Source: Macropodus opercularis
Lineage: Eukaryota > Chordata > Actinopteri > Anabantiformes > Osphronemidae
Assembly: GCA_030770545.1 (NCBI GenBank)
Contig: CM061098.1
Location: forward strand, 7,582,001-7,646,000
Direction of reading: 5' to 3'
Length of the DNA: 64,000 bases
Positions 48,024 to 59,970 of the stretch are shown piece by piece (the first letter of the stretch is position 1; the number at the start of each line of letters is the position of its first letter). Below the pieces are notes generated by a model that was not told where the DNA came from, did not search any database, and was given only the letters and a program-made list of their open reading frames with translations. Made by a program: the position numbers and the translations under genes.

Positions 48024-51000
48024 ATGGACGATCCCCACACACGGTACAGCAAACGCCTGGTGAGTAACTAGCTGTTAGCTTCCCGGAACACTTTGTTTTC
48101 TGTTTACAGTACAAGCATCTCATGTGATTGTATGTGTTTAACGTTAATCTTTTTAATAGACACGATGCAGCTTAGAGAATAAAATAACTGTAGTCGACTG
48201 TAATGGCCTACTTCCCTACGACACAGTGTGTAGTGGCAGTGGCCCTTTCTGTGTTGTGTGGTACCCTAATAGTGGCAATGAACCTGTTAAAGACTCTGGG
48301 TTCAAGAGAAGGTCAAGTTCACTGTCTAACCTGACAGCTTTTGCACTGTCACCTTGCTTTTCCAATGTTTACCATTGATGTAGAGTAGGACATTCACTGC
48401 TTTAAACATTCCTGGCGCATAGTCAAATAAATTAGAAATGTTATGAAGGCAGAGAAGAAAAAACTTATTAACTTATTATCAAAAATTAAATGTGTCTATA
48501 ATGTGTTTTGTGCCATTGTTGATAAATGTCTGTGCCTGTTTGTTGTGTCCAACTTTCAAAGCATGTATATGATAAGGTGGTGAATAACTGTTACAGATAT
48601 ACAGATATTATCTTATTTATTTTATTTCTCTATAATCGTAGCTTTCTTTCACACTGTTAAATAACATTCAGACACAGTTTCTGTTTTGTAAGTAAGAGTC
48701 ATTAGACTTTAGTAGTACCGTGGTTGTGGGACAGGGATGGGGGTTGGGGGGGATCATAGAACAGGGGTGTTGTGCTTTATCCATCTGTTTAGCCAAGCAG
48801 TGGTGGCTTGGGTGAATGGCAGGAGGGAAGAAAAGGGGGGGCTTTAGTATAGAAGATTAACTCCTGCTATTGTAATGCATTATTGTTTAGTTTACATGTG
48901 AAATTATTTTGTAGTTTGCTGACAAATCAGCTTGGACTGAATTCTGGTCTTTGGTTAAAACTGTGAAAGGCGTATTGGTTGTCTGCTGCATGGATATCAG
49001 GGACAACTCCTATACATTAGCAAAAGATACTTGATATGGCAGAGCATTCTTGAATCTATGTCTTGAATACAGTTGCTTTAGGTGGTGTTTTCAATTTAAT
49101 TCATTCAATAGCTGATTGGTCTTTGCAAACTTAATGTAGAAGTTAAAGGTAAAATTAATGGTATTAGTGGCACTAGTTCTCACCTGGCTCGTCTGAGCCC
49201 GCTACAACATTCATTATCTTAATTTAATCTAAGGTATAATGTACCTTTTTACATATGTGATTTTGACATTAGGCTTTTTTTGTCCTCAGCGTACGGGTAC
49301 GCGGCGCCGCTACCAAGATGATGGGATCTCGGATGATGAAATTGAAGGCAAACGAATGTTTGACCTGGATGAAAAATTGCAGTGTGACAGATTTGGTTCT
49401 GACTTGGTTAGATACATGGACGGTAAAGGTGAGATGTCAACAAGCAAAATGAAATATGCCAGTAACATTATTTCAAATAAACCACACCCAAATAACCTCA
49501 ATTTAACAAGCGTTGTGTTTATCTGTAGTGTCTAAGTATCTGACAGTAGTATCTTTCTATAATTTTGACTTATTAAATCAGTGCATGTTCGTATTTGTTG
49601 AGGATAGTTTGGCTTGTATCAACTTTGTATATGGGTGTTTTCTTTCTAGATTTCACATTTGAGTATATTCAGAGGGAAGGGCTCAGGGATCCAATTATCT
49701 TTAAATCAAGTGATGACCTTGGCATACAGTAAGAATCTGGCTTTTACAATTTTATCAGTATTTCTTCAAAATTTTAAGAGACATGTTTAGTGTAGTTCCA
49801 ATGCTAGTGAACATAGCTGAGAAGGAAAAGAACAAAACACACTCAAGTAATTGCCTTTTTTTTTTTCAGAATGCCGGACAGTGATTTCAGTGTGAGTGAT
49901 GTCAAGTTGTTTGTTGGTAAGTTTCGCTCCCTGTCAGTATGTATCTGTTACAGCAAAATTTTAATGAATTCTATCAGTTTTATTGTATGATAATGTGGAA
50001 ACGACTCACATATTTATATTTTTATATTATATTTGTTTAAATATGCTTTATAACAAAGACAAAATGATCAGGAAGGACTGCAGCACTCCACACAATTAGT
50101 AAATATGAGTAAAAATTATTTTATTTCATGAATGTGAAAAACTTTTGAAAGTCAGTTCTTGAACCGGGCAGCACAGTGGAGTGGTGGTTGGCACTGTCGC
50201 CACACAGCGAGGAGGTCTGTGTCTGCGTGGGTTCTCTTCGGGGTCTCCGGCCTCCTCCCGCAGTTCAAAAACATGCAGCTAGGTTAATTGGAAAAAAACT
50301 AAAAATTGCTCATAGTGTGCGTGTAGTGTATATGTGTGTGTGGCCCTGCGACCTGTGCAGGGTGAACCCTGCTTCTCGCCCATAGACAGATGGGACAGGC
50401 TCCAGCACATCCGCAACCCCTATGGGGAAGAAGCGGTGGAAGATGAGTGAGTTCTTGAACCTCTTTTCCCTAATCTCGCAGGTAGTCGACGCATTGTAGA
50501 CGTGATGGATGTGAATACACAGAAGGGAATTGAGATGTCAATGGCTCAGTGGCGACGTTACTATGAGACACCTCCATCAGAAAGAGAAAAACTCTATAAT
50601 GTCATCAGCCTGGAGTTCAGCCACACTAGGCTAGAAAATCTAGTCAAACGGCCTTCTTCAGTGAGTATTCACTTTATTTGGTAATGCCATGCTGTATTTT
50701 GTTTTTATCAGGATATACTTGAAGTATCAAAGTATTTTGCATAGTCAAAAAGTCACCTTTTGAATAAATGCAAGAAAAAAAGGCCAATTATCCTAATTAA
50801 GCTTTACAATTTTAACTTCTTAGGATAATGACATTTTGTGTTGCTATAGTACTGTCAGTCTGGGTGTGTTTATTTTTTAAACCATATTCTTCTGATCATC
50901 CAGGTGGATCTTATTGACTGGGTGGATAACATGTGGCCCCGCCATCTCAAGGAAAGACAGAGAGACTCCACTAATGCTATAATAGACATGCATTATCCCA

Positions 51001-54000
51001 AAGTACAGAAGTGAGTAATCCAGAGACCTCAGACTTTTCTGTGTAATGGATGAGACACTTCATTGATCACATTTCTTATTTCTACCATAAGTCACTGTCA
51101 CTGTAATTATACACATCCCAAACACAGGGACTTCACCTAATTTAAAAAAACACAATGTTTTGTAAAGTCTGTATCTGACAAATGTAGTTTTTTGATGCTT
51201 GAACCTCATTGTGTGTTCCATTTTTTCCCCACATCTCTCAGGTATTGTCTCATGAGTGTGCAGGGCTGCTTCACAGATTTCCACATTGACTTTGGAGGCA
51301 CATCAGTGTGGTACCACATCTTGCGAGGAAGAAAGGTCAGTGTCCACTTTCACATTGATGATTCAAGTTTTAGAACGCCAGTACACCACTGCACTGGTTG
51401 TAAGGTACTAAGGCATCTTGGGGGCTCTGTGCTTTAGAGAGCTTTAGAGACAAAAAATGTCAGCATGACCAACAACTGAAGCTGGATGCCTGTCAATATG
51501 AATAAGCAAATGTGCCTTGACGAGGCGTGGGGGTACCTTCTTACCAGCAAGGTGGTGCTGCTGTTTTAATAGGTTTGCATTACAACATTTGTCTGGTGAT
51601 AATGGTTCACAGGAAACCTTTCAGTTGTTGAAATAGACAAGGATATATGGCTGCCATGCTTTTGGTTTAAAAAAAACACTCTGCCCTGTTGTTTACGTTT
51701 CTTTCACATCCCATAGATGTGCATTAGTTCAGGTCTTCCAAACATGAAATTTTTCTGTCATTCCTGCAGGTTTTCTGGCTGATTCCACCCACACCACAGA
51801 ATCTGGAGATGTATGAGAACTGGGTTCTATCTGGAAAACAGGGAGATATATTTTTGGGGGACAAGTGTCACGACTGTCAGAGGATAGTACTTCAACAGGG
51901 CAACACCTTTATAATCCCATCAGGTTTGTACTGTAACACAGGCAGTGACATACACAAACATAGCATTTGCAATGACCTACCAATCCAGCATATTAATAAA
52001 CCCAGCACTTAAATACTGTATGCCTTCAGCATCTATGTCTTTAATTTTGTAGGCTGGATTCATGCTGTATACACCCCAGAGGACACGTTGGTGTTTGGGG
52101 GAAATTTCCTTCATAGTTTTAACATCCCAATGCAGCTCAACATTTACAGCATTGAGGATCGCACACGGGTGAGAAACATCTGAAATATGCTGTAGATTTT
52201 TTTTCACTGTTGACATGATATCCTGCCACATATTTATGATTGCATCGGATATGTAAACATGGGTCTTCTGTGGATTTAGTTACAATAGTAAATATCTCGT
52301 GACAGAATATTTTATCAACACCTTTGAAAGCAGAAGTGCAAATCTCACCACAATTGTGATAAATATAAAACATTTTCTAAGAGCAAATTGTTAAAGATGC
52401 AGAAAATGTGCTTTTATGTGTAATAAAAAAAGAGATTTTATTGTATTTTTTCTTTTTTCCTCATCTCTCCTCTAGGTGCCAGCAAAGTTCCGCTACCCTT
52501 TTTACTATGAGATGTGCTGGTATGTCCTTGAACGATACCTCTACTGTCTGACCAAAATCTCCCACCTCACTCCTGAATTCCAAAAATACTCCCTTGGCAT
52601 AGGTGAGCTTGAATCGGCACAGTGAAGACATTGTTGCCTTACTCCTTCTCTATGTTAGACAGCTTTATGAATGAATGTTACACCACTGAAATATGAAGTA
52701 ATTGTCCACTTTTTGCTAGGACTGACCCCGGCTGACCTGGAAACAAATGATGACACTGGGAATGGCAACACCAATGGAGTTCAGAGTGACACTGAAAATG
52801 ACAAGTTGAAGGAAGAAGAAGTCGTCCAAGAACCTCAGTCTGCACAGGTTACTAATCCTCAACATGTACTGACCCCCTTTGAGTTGGAGGGACTGTGGAA
52901 CCTCTTAGGGAAACTGGAGGAGCTTCCTACCCACAAAAAGTGTGTCCCAGATGGTATCCAGAATGCTGCAGCTCTGCTTGAGGACATGAGGGTGAGTGAC
53001 AGTTTCTTAGTGGGTGACAGACATACTAATGCTGTTTTTATGGTGCTCTTATGAGGTAGGGCCATATGTTTTATTATTTGGTCTTTCAAACCTTCTCTTC
53101 CTCTGTTCAGGCTCTTCTGAAGGAGCATGCAAGTGACGATCCTAAGCTGTCTTACAATGGACAGCCCATTGTTAAGTGGCCCAAACGGGTGAGTAGAGAA
53201 CACCTGCAGCATACTAGTTATATAGTTAATATACAATAAGCAGCTATTTGATAAATTTGAAAAGCTATTTATATTTTGTCAGACTGTATTATTGGTAGAC
53301 ATTATTAAAAAATGTAGTAATTCTTTCCAGTTCATCCAACTTATGTTTTTGCAAGATTTGTTTTTAAACCCATTCCTCTCTTGTGCAGCCATCATGGTAC
53401 CAGCCACCTATTAACCCTGCCCCTGTCCTTTACCGTCCTCGTTTGGGACCAACCCTCCACAAGTCTCTGGGTCAGAGATCAACCAAGCGCTCGTCCATCT
53501 CTGCTCTAAGGCGCAGACGGGTGAGGTGTAAGCGCTGTGCGGCATGCTGCAGAAAAGAATGTGGCACTTGCCAATACTGCCATGATATGAGGAAGTTTGG
53601 TGGACCGGGGCGCATGAAGAAGGGCTGCATCATGAGACAGTGTCTAGCGGTAAGTTTATGTTGCCACCATTGTGTTTTTACGCACAAAATCAAGTAATGC
53701 CGCATGTTTGTATATGTATTTTTAATTCACTGTATTGTTTTACACCCCCAGCCTGCTTTGCCCAACACAGCTCGATGTGCCATATGTGGAGAGGGCGAAT
53801 CTGATGAGTCAAATCCAAGCACTTACTCGCTCATGGAGTGTTCAGTTTGCTCACAAATTGCTCATCGCCAGTGTATTAAGGTAATCTACATACATCTTAA
53901 AGGTTTTACGCTGTATACATTACTTAATTATTGCATTTTTTTTACCACAAGGCTGTATTTTTAGCTCTCAATTGTTTTCTGTTTCAGGAACCTGGGGAAG

Positions 54001-57000
54001 GAAAGATCAATAAGGATTTGCCCAGCTGCTGGGAATGTCCCAAATGTTACCAAGGGAATGATTCAGCGTCAGAGGTAAATATAATATAGCTTCTCACTTT
54101 CACTTTTCCTTTTTGTAATTCGTCTGTTAATTCAGTTAGTCTCCAGAACACCTTTTCATTCTCTAAGCTACGCTTTCGTTACAGTAAATTCCCCCAGTCA
54201 CTGAATGGTTGATATTGATACTAAAACAATGAAATAATTTTTGTACCATCAATGTCTTCCCATACTAGTCTTCCAGTGATGAGGAAAGTGAGGAATCGGA
54301 GGGCTCAACTTCCTTACCACCCTCCAAACTAGCATACAGGGAAGGCATTGGTGTGGGTGAAGGGATGAGGCAAGAGAGACACAACAAGCCCCCATCTAGA
54401 CCCACAGCACCACCACCTTCTCAGAAACTATTACTGCAGCATCAGCAGAACCGCAAAAGAGCAAGTGCACTGGAACTCAGACTTAAGAAGAGGGTAAAGT
54501 AGAGATTCTCACATCGTGTACTTTAAATGATCATGGTCAAATATTTAATATTCCGTTTTTAGAGGTCTAAACATTTACCTCATTCCCCAAAACCCCTCTT
54601 CTAGATAAAACTGGAGCGCAGCAAACTCTTGGTATGTATGTGCTCAGTTCAATGCATTGCAGTGATTTTATTTTCAGATATATATATAAGTAACTTCAAG
54701 TAATTTGTTGTCATTTTAACTGATGAAGCTGTATTCCGTATCATTTAGTTTTCTCTAGTTTTGCTCAAAGCCTGTTTTTACGATTTAGTGTTTGAAACGT
54801 GCATTGTGTCAGTCTGATTTTGAATTTTTTGTCTTTTCCTTCCCACTAGAAACACTCAGCTTTATATCGCTCTCCCACGATGCTGTCACGGTTGCGCTCT
54901 CCAACAAGCAGATTATCTCAGGGCAGAGGACGGCCTTCCACTTGGATGAGTGGCTCCCCATATCATAGTTCTCCAGGAGGGTCCAGATCTTTTCAGCAGC
55001 AGCAGTCTTCCTATGGTCTGGTACTTTCTCCCACAGGAGAGCCCCGCAGAGGAAGGGGAAGAGGAGTTAGGCTGCGAGGAGGAGGTGCCGGAAGAGGTGT
55101 CAGAGGTGGCAGGAGCCATGGGGAATTGGAGGAGGAGAGTGAAGACAGCAGCAGCAGCAGCACCAGCAGCAGCAGCAGTGAGGATGAGGAAGAGGAGAGA
55201 GGGCAGAACAGCGGAAGAGGAGGAGATAAAGAGAACCAGCCACAGATGAGGCGAGAAAGACAGATAGCCAAAGAAACGGAAGAGACTGGGAGTGAAATGG
55301 CAAACCAAAATGGTGGGGATGAAGATGATGAGGAGGAGATGGAACAAGATATTCAAACAGGGGACAAAGAGGACTCATCCATTAAAGTGACACTCCAAAA
55401 GCCCACACGGGCCAAGCGGGACCCATCAGCTATTGTCCCCAAATTAGAGGCTATTGCTCCTCAAACTGCACGTTCCACGATACAGAGCCAGACCAGAGCC
55501 CTGGCTCGACCCCCTATTAGAAACCACGGCCCATGTACTGATCCACACTCCACTAGACACACACCACCACACACTCGCAGTGGACACACAGACACCTCCC
55601 ACCCAGAAAGGCCAGAGGCCTCTAAAGGTTTGAGGACAAGCAAGCCAGCTAAGCTGAGACATGGTGCTTCCTCTTCCTCATCCTCAGAACTTCCCCATTT
55701 CCGCATACCTTTGTCCGCCCTGCAAGAAGGAGGGAGCGAGGCGGACAGGGACAGTAATGGGAGTGGGCCGAGCTGTGAGAGGGAGGTGTGGGTGTCTGTC
55801 TTCCGCTACTTAAGTCGAGCAGATCTCTGTGTCTGCATGGCTGTCTGCAAGAACTGGTACAAATGGTAAGACTTTTCAGCTGATGTCACAGATTTAATAG
55901 GATAGGTCAGAAGTCCACTTTCGTTATGTATTGCTGTTGCCAAAATGAGCTGGTTAACAACAGTAGTACCATCAGCTGGTACGATTTGTTGCAGTGGACA
56001 GGGGTCGGCATGGTAAAAACATTAATGGACAGGTGTCAGCACACATTGCACCACAGTTTGCTGTGTTGGCTCAGATATCTCTATTAACATCGTATGGTGG
56101 ATTTCACGTGGTTGAGCAGTCTATGCTTACTGTTCAGTAGCATTTTAATGTCTCTGTAGTACAAGATGTATAATGAGTGTGTGCTCGTCTGTAGGTGTTT
56201 AGACAAGCGTCTCTGGGCGCAGATTGACCTGAGCATCAAGCGTACCATCACTCCTCAGGCCCTCACAGGCATCATAAAGAGACAGCCGGTCACACTCAAA
56301 CTCTCTTGGACCAACATCTCTAAAAAGCAGCTCAACTGGCTTGTCAGCCGCCTTCCTGGTATGTACACACAGTATTTTGGAACAGAAGCATTAAAAAACA
56401 ACTTGTGAACAGTACGTTATTCAAAAAAACAGGCATAAACTAAAAATTAATAATAATAATAATAATTATTATTATTATTATTATTGTTATGGTTGTAGTC
56501 GCTTCTTCATATGACCTATTACTAGGTTATTTTGTACTTTCTGTGTGTGTGTTGTGAATAATAAGATGGATTGTTTAATTTCTATTAAAGAACGTTTGTG
56601 ACTATAGCTAAGTTAATGAAAATTAGTAATGCTATTTGCAACTGTAACATTCCACTGGGTATAATGTAGATGAACTACAAAAACACTTTGGAGTTTTGTA
56701 CCTCATTATGTCTGCTGTGACAACAACAAAACTTAACTTAGTCTTTAGTCTAGTTGCAAACATAGAGTAAGCATCTGTCATTATAGAGATGTACGGTAAA
56801 GTGTTGAGAGGATGGTAAAGTTCAATAGTGTCAGGGTCTGGTTTTGATCAGCTTTATTTTAAAAATACCCGCCAGGTCTTGGTGTTGGATTTAATATTAT
56901 GGGTTTCAAATGAAATAATCTTATTTTTCAGGGCTGAAGGATCTGATGCTGGCAGGTTGTTCCTGGGCATCTATTTCAGCTCTCTGCTCCTCTGGATGCC

Positions 57001-57764
57001 CTCTTCTCCGATCTCTGGACCTGCGATATGCAGATGGGGTCAAAGACTCTCAGATCAGGGATCTAGTCACCCCTCCAGGTGAGCAGACTTTAAAGCGAAA
57101 CACTGAATTGCTAAATATGCGGGATGTCATGCCTGATTATTTGCCCCTATGTTCTACCATTTGCCCTTTTCATCTTTTTAAAGAAATTTTTACCTTGCAT
57201 CTTTGTCTCCTATTTTTAATTGTCTCCTTTTCTCCAGGCTGTGACAATCGCAGCCAGTTGCGGAGTATGCAGTGTTTACGACTAGCAGGCCTAGACATCA
57301 GTGACTCCACTGTGCGCCTTGTGATCCGCCACATGCCCTATTTAACGAAACTGGATCTCTCCCACTGCAACAGCCTCACTGACCACTCCATTAACCTGCT
57401 GACTGCAGTTGGCTCATCCACCCGAAACACACTTGCAGAACTCAACCTGGGAGGTAAAATGTTTGGGAAGAGCAGCTATGCTGGATACACTAAATGTATA
57501 TGAGGAACAAAAGAAATGCATGTTCTCACATAATATTCGTTTACACTTGAAATTATGTCTCTTTGTACCTTTTCTCCCCCAGGTTGCAGTAAATTAACAG
57601 ACACGTGTCTAAAGTATCTCCGTCGGCTGTCTTGCATCTCACTGCTGGACCTGCGAGGCTGTAAAGGTGTCTCACGCAAGGCCTGTGAAGCCTTCATCTC
57701 CGAGCTTTCGGTCAACACCCTGTACTGCCTATCAGATGAAAAACTGATCCAGAGGATCTCCTAA
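48024..57764 (+). CDS. kdm2a: Lysine-specific demethylase 2A (JmjC, CXXC, PHD, F-box, LRR)
   Basis: KDM2A removes methyl groups from H3K36me1/2 using Fe(II) and 2-oxoglutarate at unmethylated CpG islands. Exons: 48024-48059, 49290-49428, 49650-49728, 49870-49916, 50482-50660, 50904-51010, 51242-51335, 51770-51923, 52053-52168, 52476-52602, 52720-52991, 53111-53188, 53389-53649, 53752-53880, 53988-54074, 54269-54493, 54605-54631, 54850-55865, 56195-56358, 56932-57078, 57238-57453 and 57583-57764, giving 1293 residues (human 1162). The JmjC domain has the iron triad H210, D212 and H282, with T207 and K227 for 2-oxoglutarate. The CXXC finger includes KFGGPGRMKKGC. A PHD finger, an F-box (EVWVSVFRYLSRADLCVCM) and leucine-rich repeats follow, ending EKLIQRIS. 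The extra length lies mainly in the Ser/Glu/Arg-Gly-rich exon 54850-55865. kdm2b is less likely because ankrd13d follows, as in human. Confidence 0.96.
50154..50461 (+). mobile_element. Fish interspersed retroposon (SINE-like) with 12-bp target-site duplication
   Basis: The 284-bp element 50166-50449 is flanked by perfect direct repeats AGTTCTTGAACC at 50154-50165 and 50450-50461. It begins GGGCAGCACAGTGGAGTGG, continues through a tract ending CAAAAACATGCAGCTAGGTT, and ends with a CCTGTGCAGGGTGAACCCTG block and GCTCCAGCACATCCGCAAC. This is the arrangement of an element very abundant in teleost genomes. A 12-bp duplication fits retroposition better than a DNA transposon. It sits in the kdm2a intron between exons 49870-49916 and 50482-50660. 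Confidence 0.82.
55147..55179 (+). repeat. Coding (AGC)n repeat, polyserine in kdm2a
   Basis: Eleven consecutive AGC/ACC/AGT codons encode SSSSSTSSSSS within kdm2a. As nearly pure CAG-type trinucleotides they are likely to vary in length between individuals. Confidence 0.85.
56448..56485. repeat. Self-complementary (AAT)n(ATT)n microsatellite
   Basis: AAT units run directly into ATT units in a kdm2a intron. Bases 56448-56483 form a perfect palindrome with 18-bp arms and no loop. Confidence 0.9.
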
Positions 57765-59079
57765 GCGCCTACCTCCTGTCACTGCAGAGGTGGTTTGTGG
57801 TGTGAAAGAAGAGGACTTAAATCCCAATGTGAATGTGTGGGACACAAAGGATACAAACTGGCAGGGATATCACATGCATCTGTGTCACACTGGGCTCTGA
57901 ACTGGGACGTTTACTCGCTTAAGCAGTATTGGGTAAAGGGGTTGTCACAGCTGGAACAATACTTCTTCTCCACATATTTTTTCCCCGTGTACCTAAAAAG
58001 ACTCAGGAGTTTTTGTTCTCTGGGGAGTTAAGGTTGTGTTTTGAAAAGCACGTCTTTTTTTTATACCAGAAATGGAAGAACATGGGCAATTAATTGGCTG
58101 TGTTAGACCATCCATCGATTGGATAACAAAGTGTTGAACTCATTGGACAATAGTCCTGACTCCTTCCCTGAGAAAGACACTTTGAATTTCATCCTTGTTT
58201 TGTTCAGCTGATTCCCATAAAGTTCTAATAAGACTTGTTTAATGTTGTATTTTATTTCAGCTACAATTCAAACCTCCAAATAGAATTTTTTGTGTGAGAG
58301 CAAACATTAAGTTGTTTACTTATGCTTTATGCAACAGCTATGTGTTAAAAAAATATTTTTGTCTTTCACATCATGACCTGTTAAGTGAGTGACTGTCGTG
58401 GCTGCATTTACCAGTTGTGTGATCAGCTTAGTAACACATTTGGGTGTAACAAAAGGTCAGTGGTGTACCTGAAATAGTAAACACGGACACTGAGTGGATG
58501 TGGTTTTTTTTTTAAAGGGTAAAAAGATAGCGTGAGAAGGCAATCACGGCAACAAGACCTCACCCCAACAAAGGGCAGGTTGCATTAAGTGTACAGGGAG
58601 AACTAAGGATGAGGAGTCAGATAAACGGTGCATTTTCAAACAACTGTTTGATTTCAGGTGCTATTATTTCCAGACGCCTGTTGCTTTGTTTTTGTACAGA
58701 GACAACATTTAGAGACAGATGTTAATATTCTAGATTTAACTGCTCCCAACACCTTTTTGATACTTTTTTTTTTGTCATGATGAAACTTGTGTGTATCTGC
58801 TTTTGACTAAATTTCATGACCTTGTCCAGTTCAATGTAGACATATAATTTTTGTGTGGGCAGTTCCTCATCTTTTTGTAGTAATTCCGTATTGCAGACCT
58901 TGTCCCACACTGCTCCTTGCCATATGCCCTAAAATGAATATAAGTATATAAATATATACTTTTGTGTAAATGTGTTTTCCTCGTTTAGAATATCAAAACA
59001 GGAATCCTGTAGCAATGTAATTATTTTCAGAAACTTTTTTCACGTTATGTTATCTGTGTTATTTTTCAAGAAAAATAAA
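57765..59079 (+). promoter_or_regulatory. kdm2a: kdm2a 3' UTR and polyadenylation signal
   Basis: This is a 1.3-kb untranslated region with no convincing reading frame. AATAAA lies at 59074-59079, only about 890 bp before the ankrd13d start codon. Confidence 0.65.
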
Positions 59080-59970
59080 ACTTGACAAACAGCGGGTCGC
59101 GTTTTTACTGGTGAAGGCAGGGACGTACAGTAGAAGTCGGAGCGCAGCCTGTTTGCATGTAGGATCCGATCAAGCGCCGGCTCCTCCCCCGCTGCGCCCA
59201 GCTTCCCTCTGCACGCTGGAAGATAAGCGACGCCAAATGAAACAAATGAAGCTTAGGCTGTGGCTGTAGGTTCAGGAAAGGAGTAGACTTTTGACAGGTG
59301 GTCTGACGGTCGCCGGATCAGGACCGGGTCCCCTGCAGTAGCTGTCACCGCCATCGGATGCGTTCAACTCGAGTGACCTGGATGTGAAACGGGAATAGAG
59401 GCCGAATCTGCTTTTATATTGACAGCCCGTGAAAACCCTGTGATGGTAAACAGGGGGTTACCGCTGCAGCGAAGGCGGCTAGCTAGCTAACTTCATCAGC
59501 CGGAGACTGAACTCGTATTTTCCCCGAAGTACACACCCACCGTGGGAAACATGAACGGACCTCATTGTGAATGTTTGCCAAGGTAGATTACTCGCGTTGC
59601 GTTGTGCATAATGGAAAACTGGCGTCGAGAGGAGCAGGAAACAATGTTGTTATTAGCCAGTTAGCTATCGTTAGCTCAGCTAGTTGCCAGTAACTAAACT
59701 AGATACATCAAATTAGTGGGCTGAGTTAGACGAGCTAACTCAGCCCACTAATTTAAATAGACACGCACAATATTGTACTTTGCCTGCTGCTTAACGTTAG
59801 CAACTCGGGTAGGTTTACTCGGGAGACTGACCTCTAGCTCTCAACGTTTACCCGTTTTCTCCTGGTAACTAAGCTAACAAGCTAACCAGCTGTGCTGAAG
59901 TCGCTGCTAGGCTGTCACCGCAGTCTGCTGCCTGGAGAACTGTCATTTCATACATAGCTTTACTACAAGC
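59080..59970 (+). promoter_or_regulatory. ankrd13d: ankrd13d promoter and 5' UTR
   Basis: A CpG-rich patch at about 59150-59230 contains a C-rich box (CTCCTCCCCCGC) and no TATA element. The transcript probably starts in or just after it. The region includes the hairpin at 59710-59754. Confidence 0.45.
59710..59754. repeat. Perfect inverted repeat, 20-bp arms, 5-nt loop
   Basis: Arms 59710-59729 and 59735-59754 are exact reverse complements separated by ACGAG. The left arm contains AGTGGGCTGAGTTAG. It lies 217 bp upstream of the ankrd13d ATG. Confidence 0.95.

Noticed and set aside
54913..55378. Minus-strand open frames up to 147 codons opposite kdm2a
   Set aside because: They mirror the Arg/Gly/Ser-rich coding exon and have no independent evidence.
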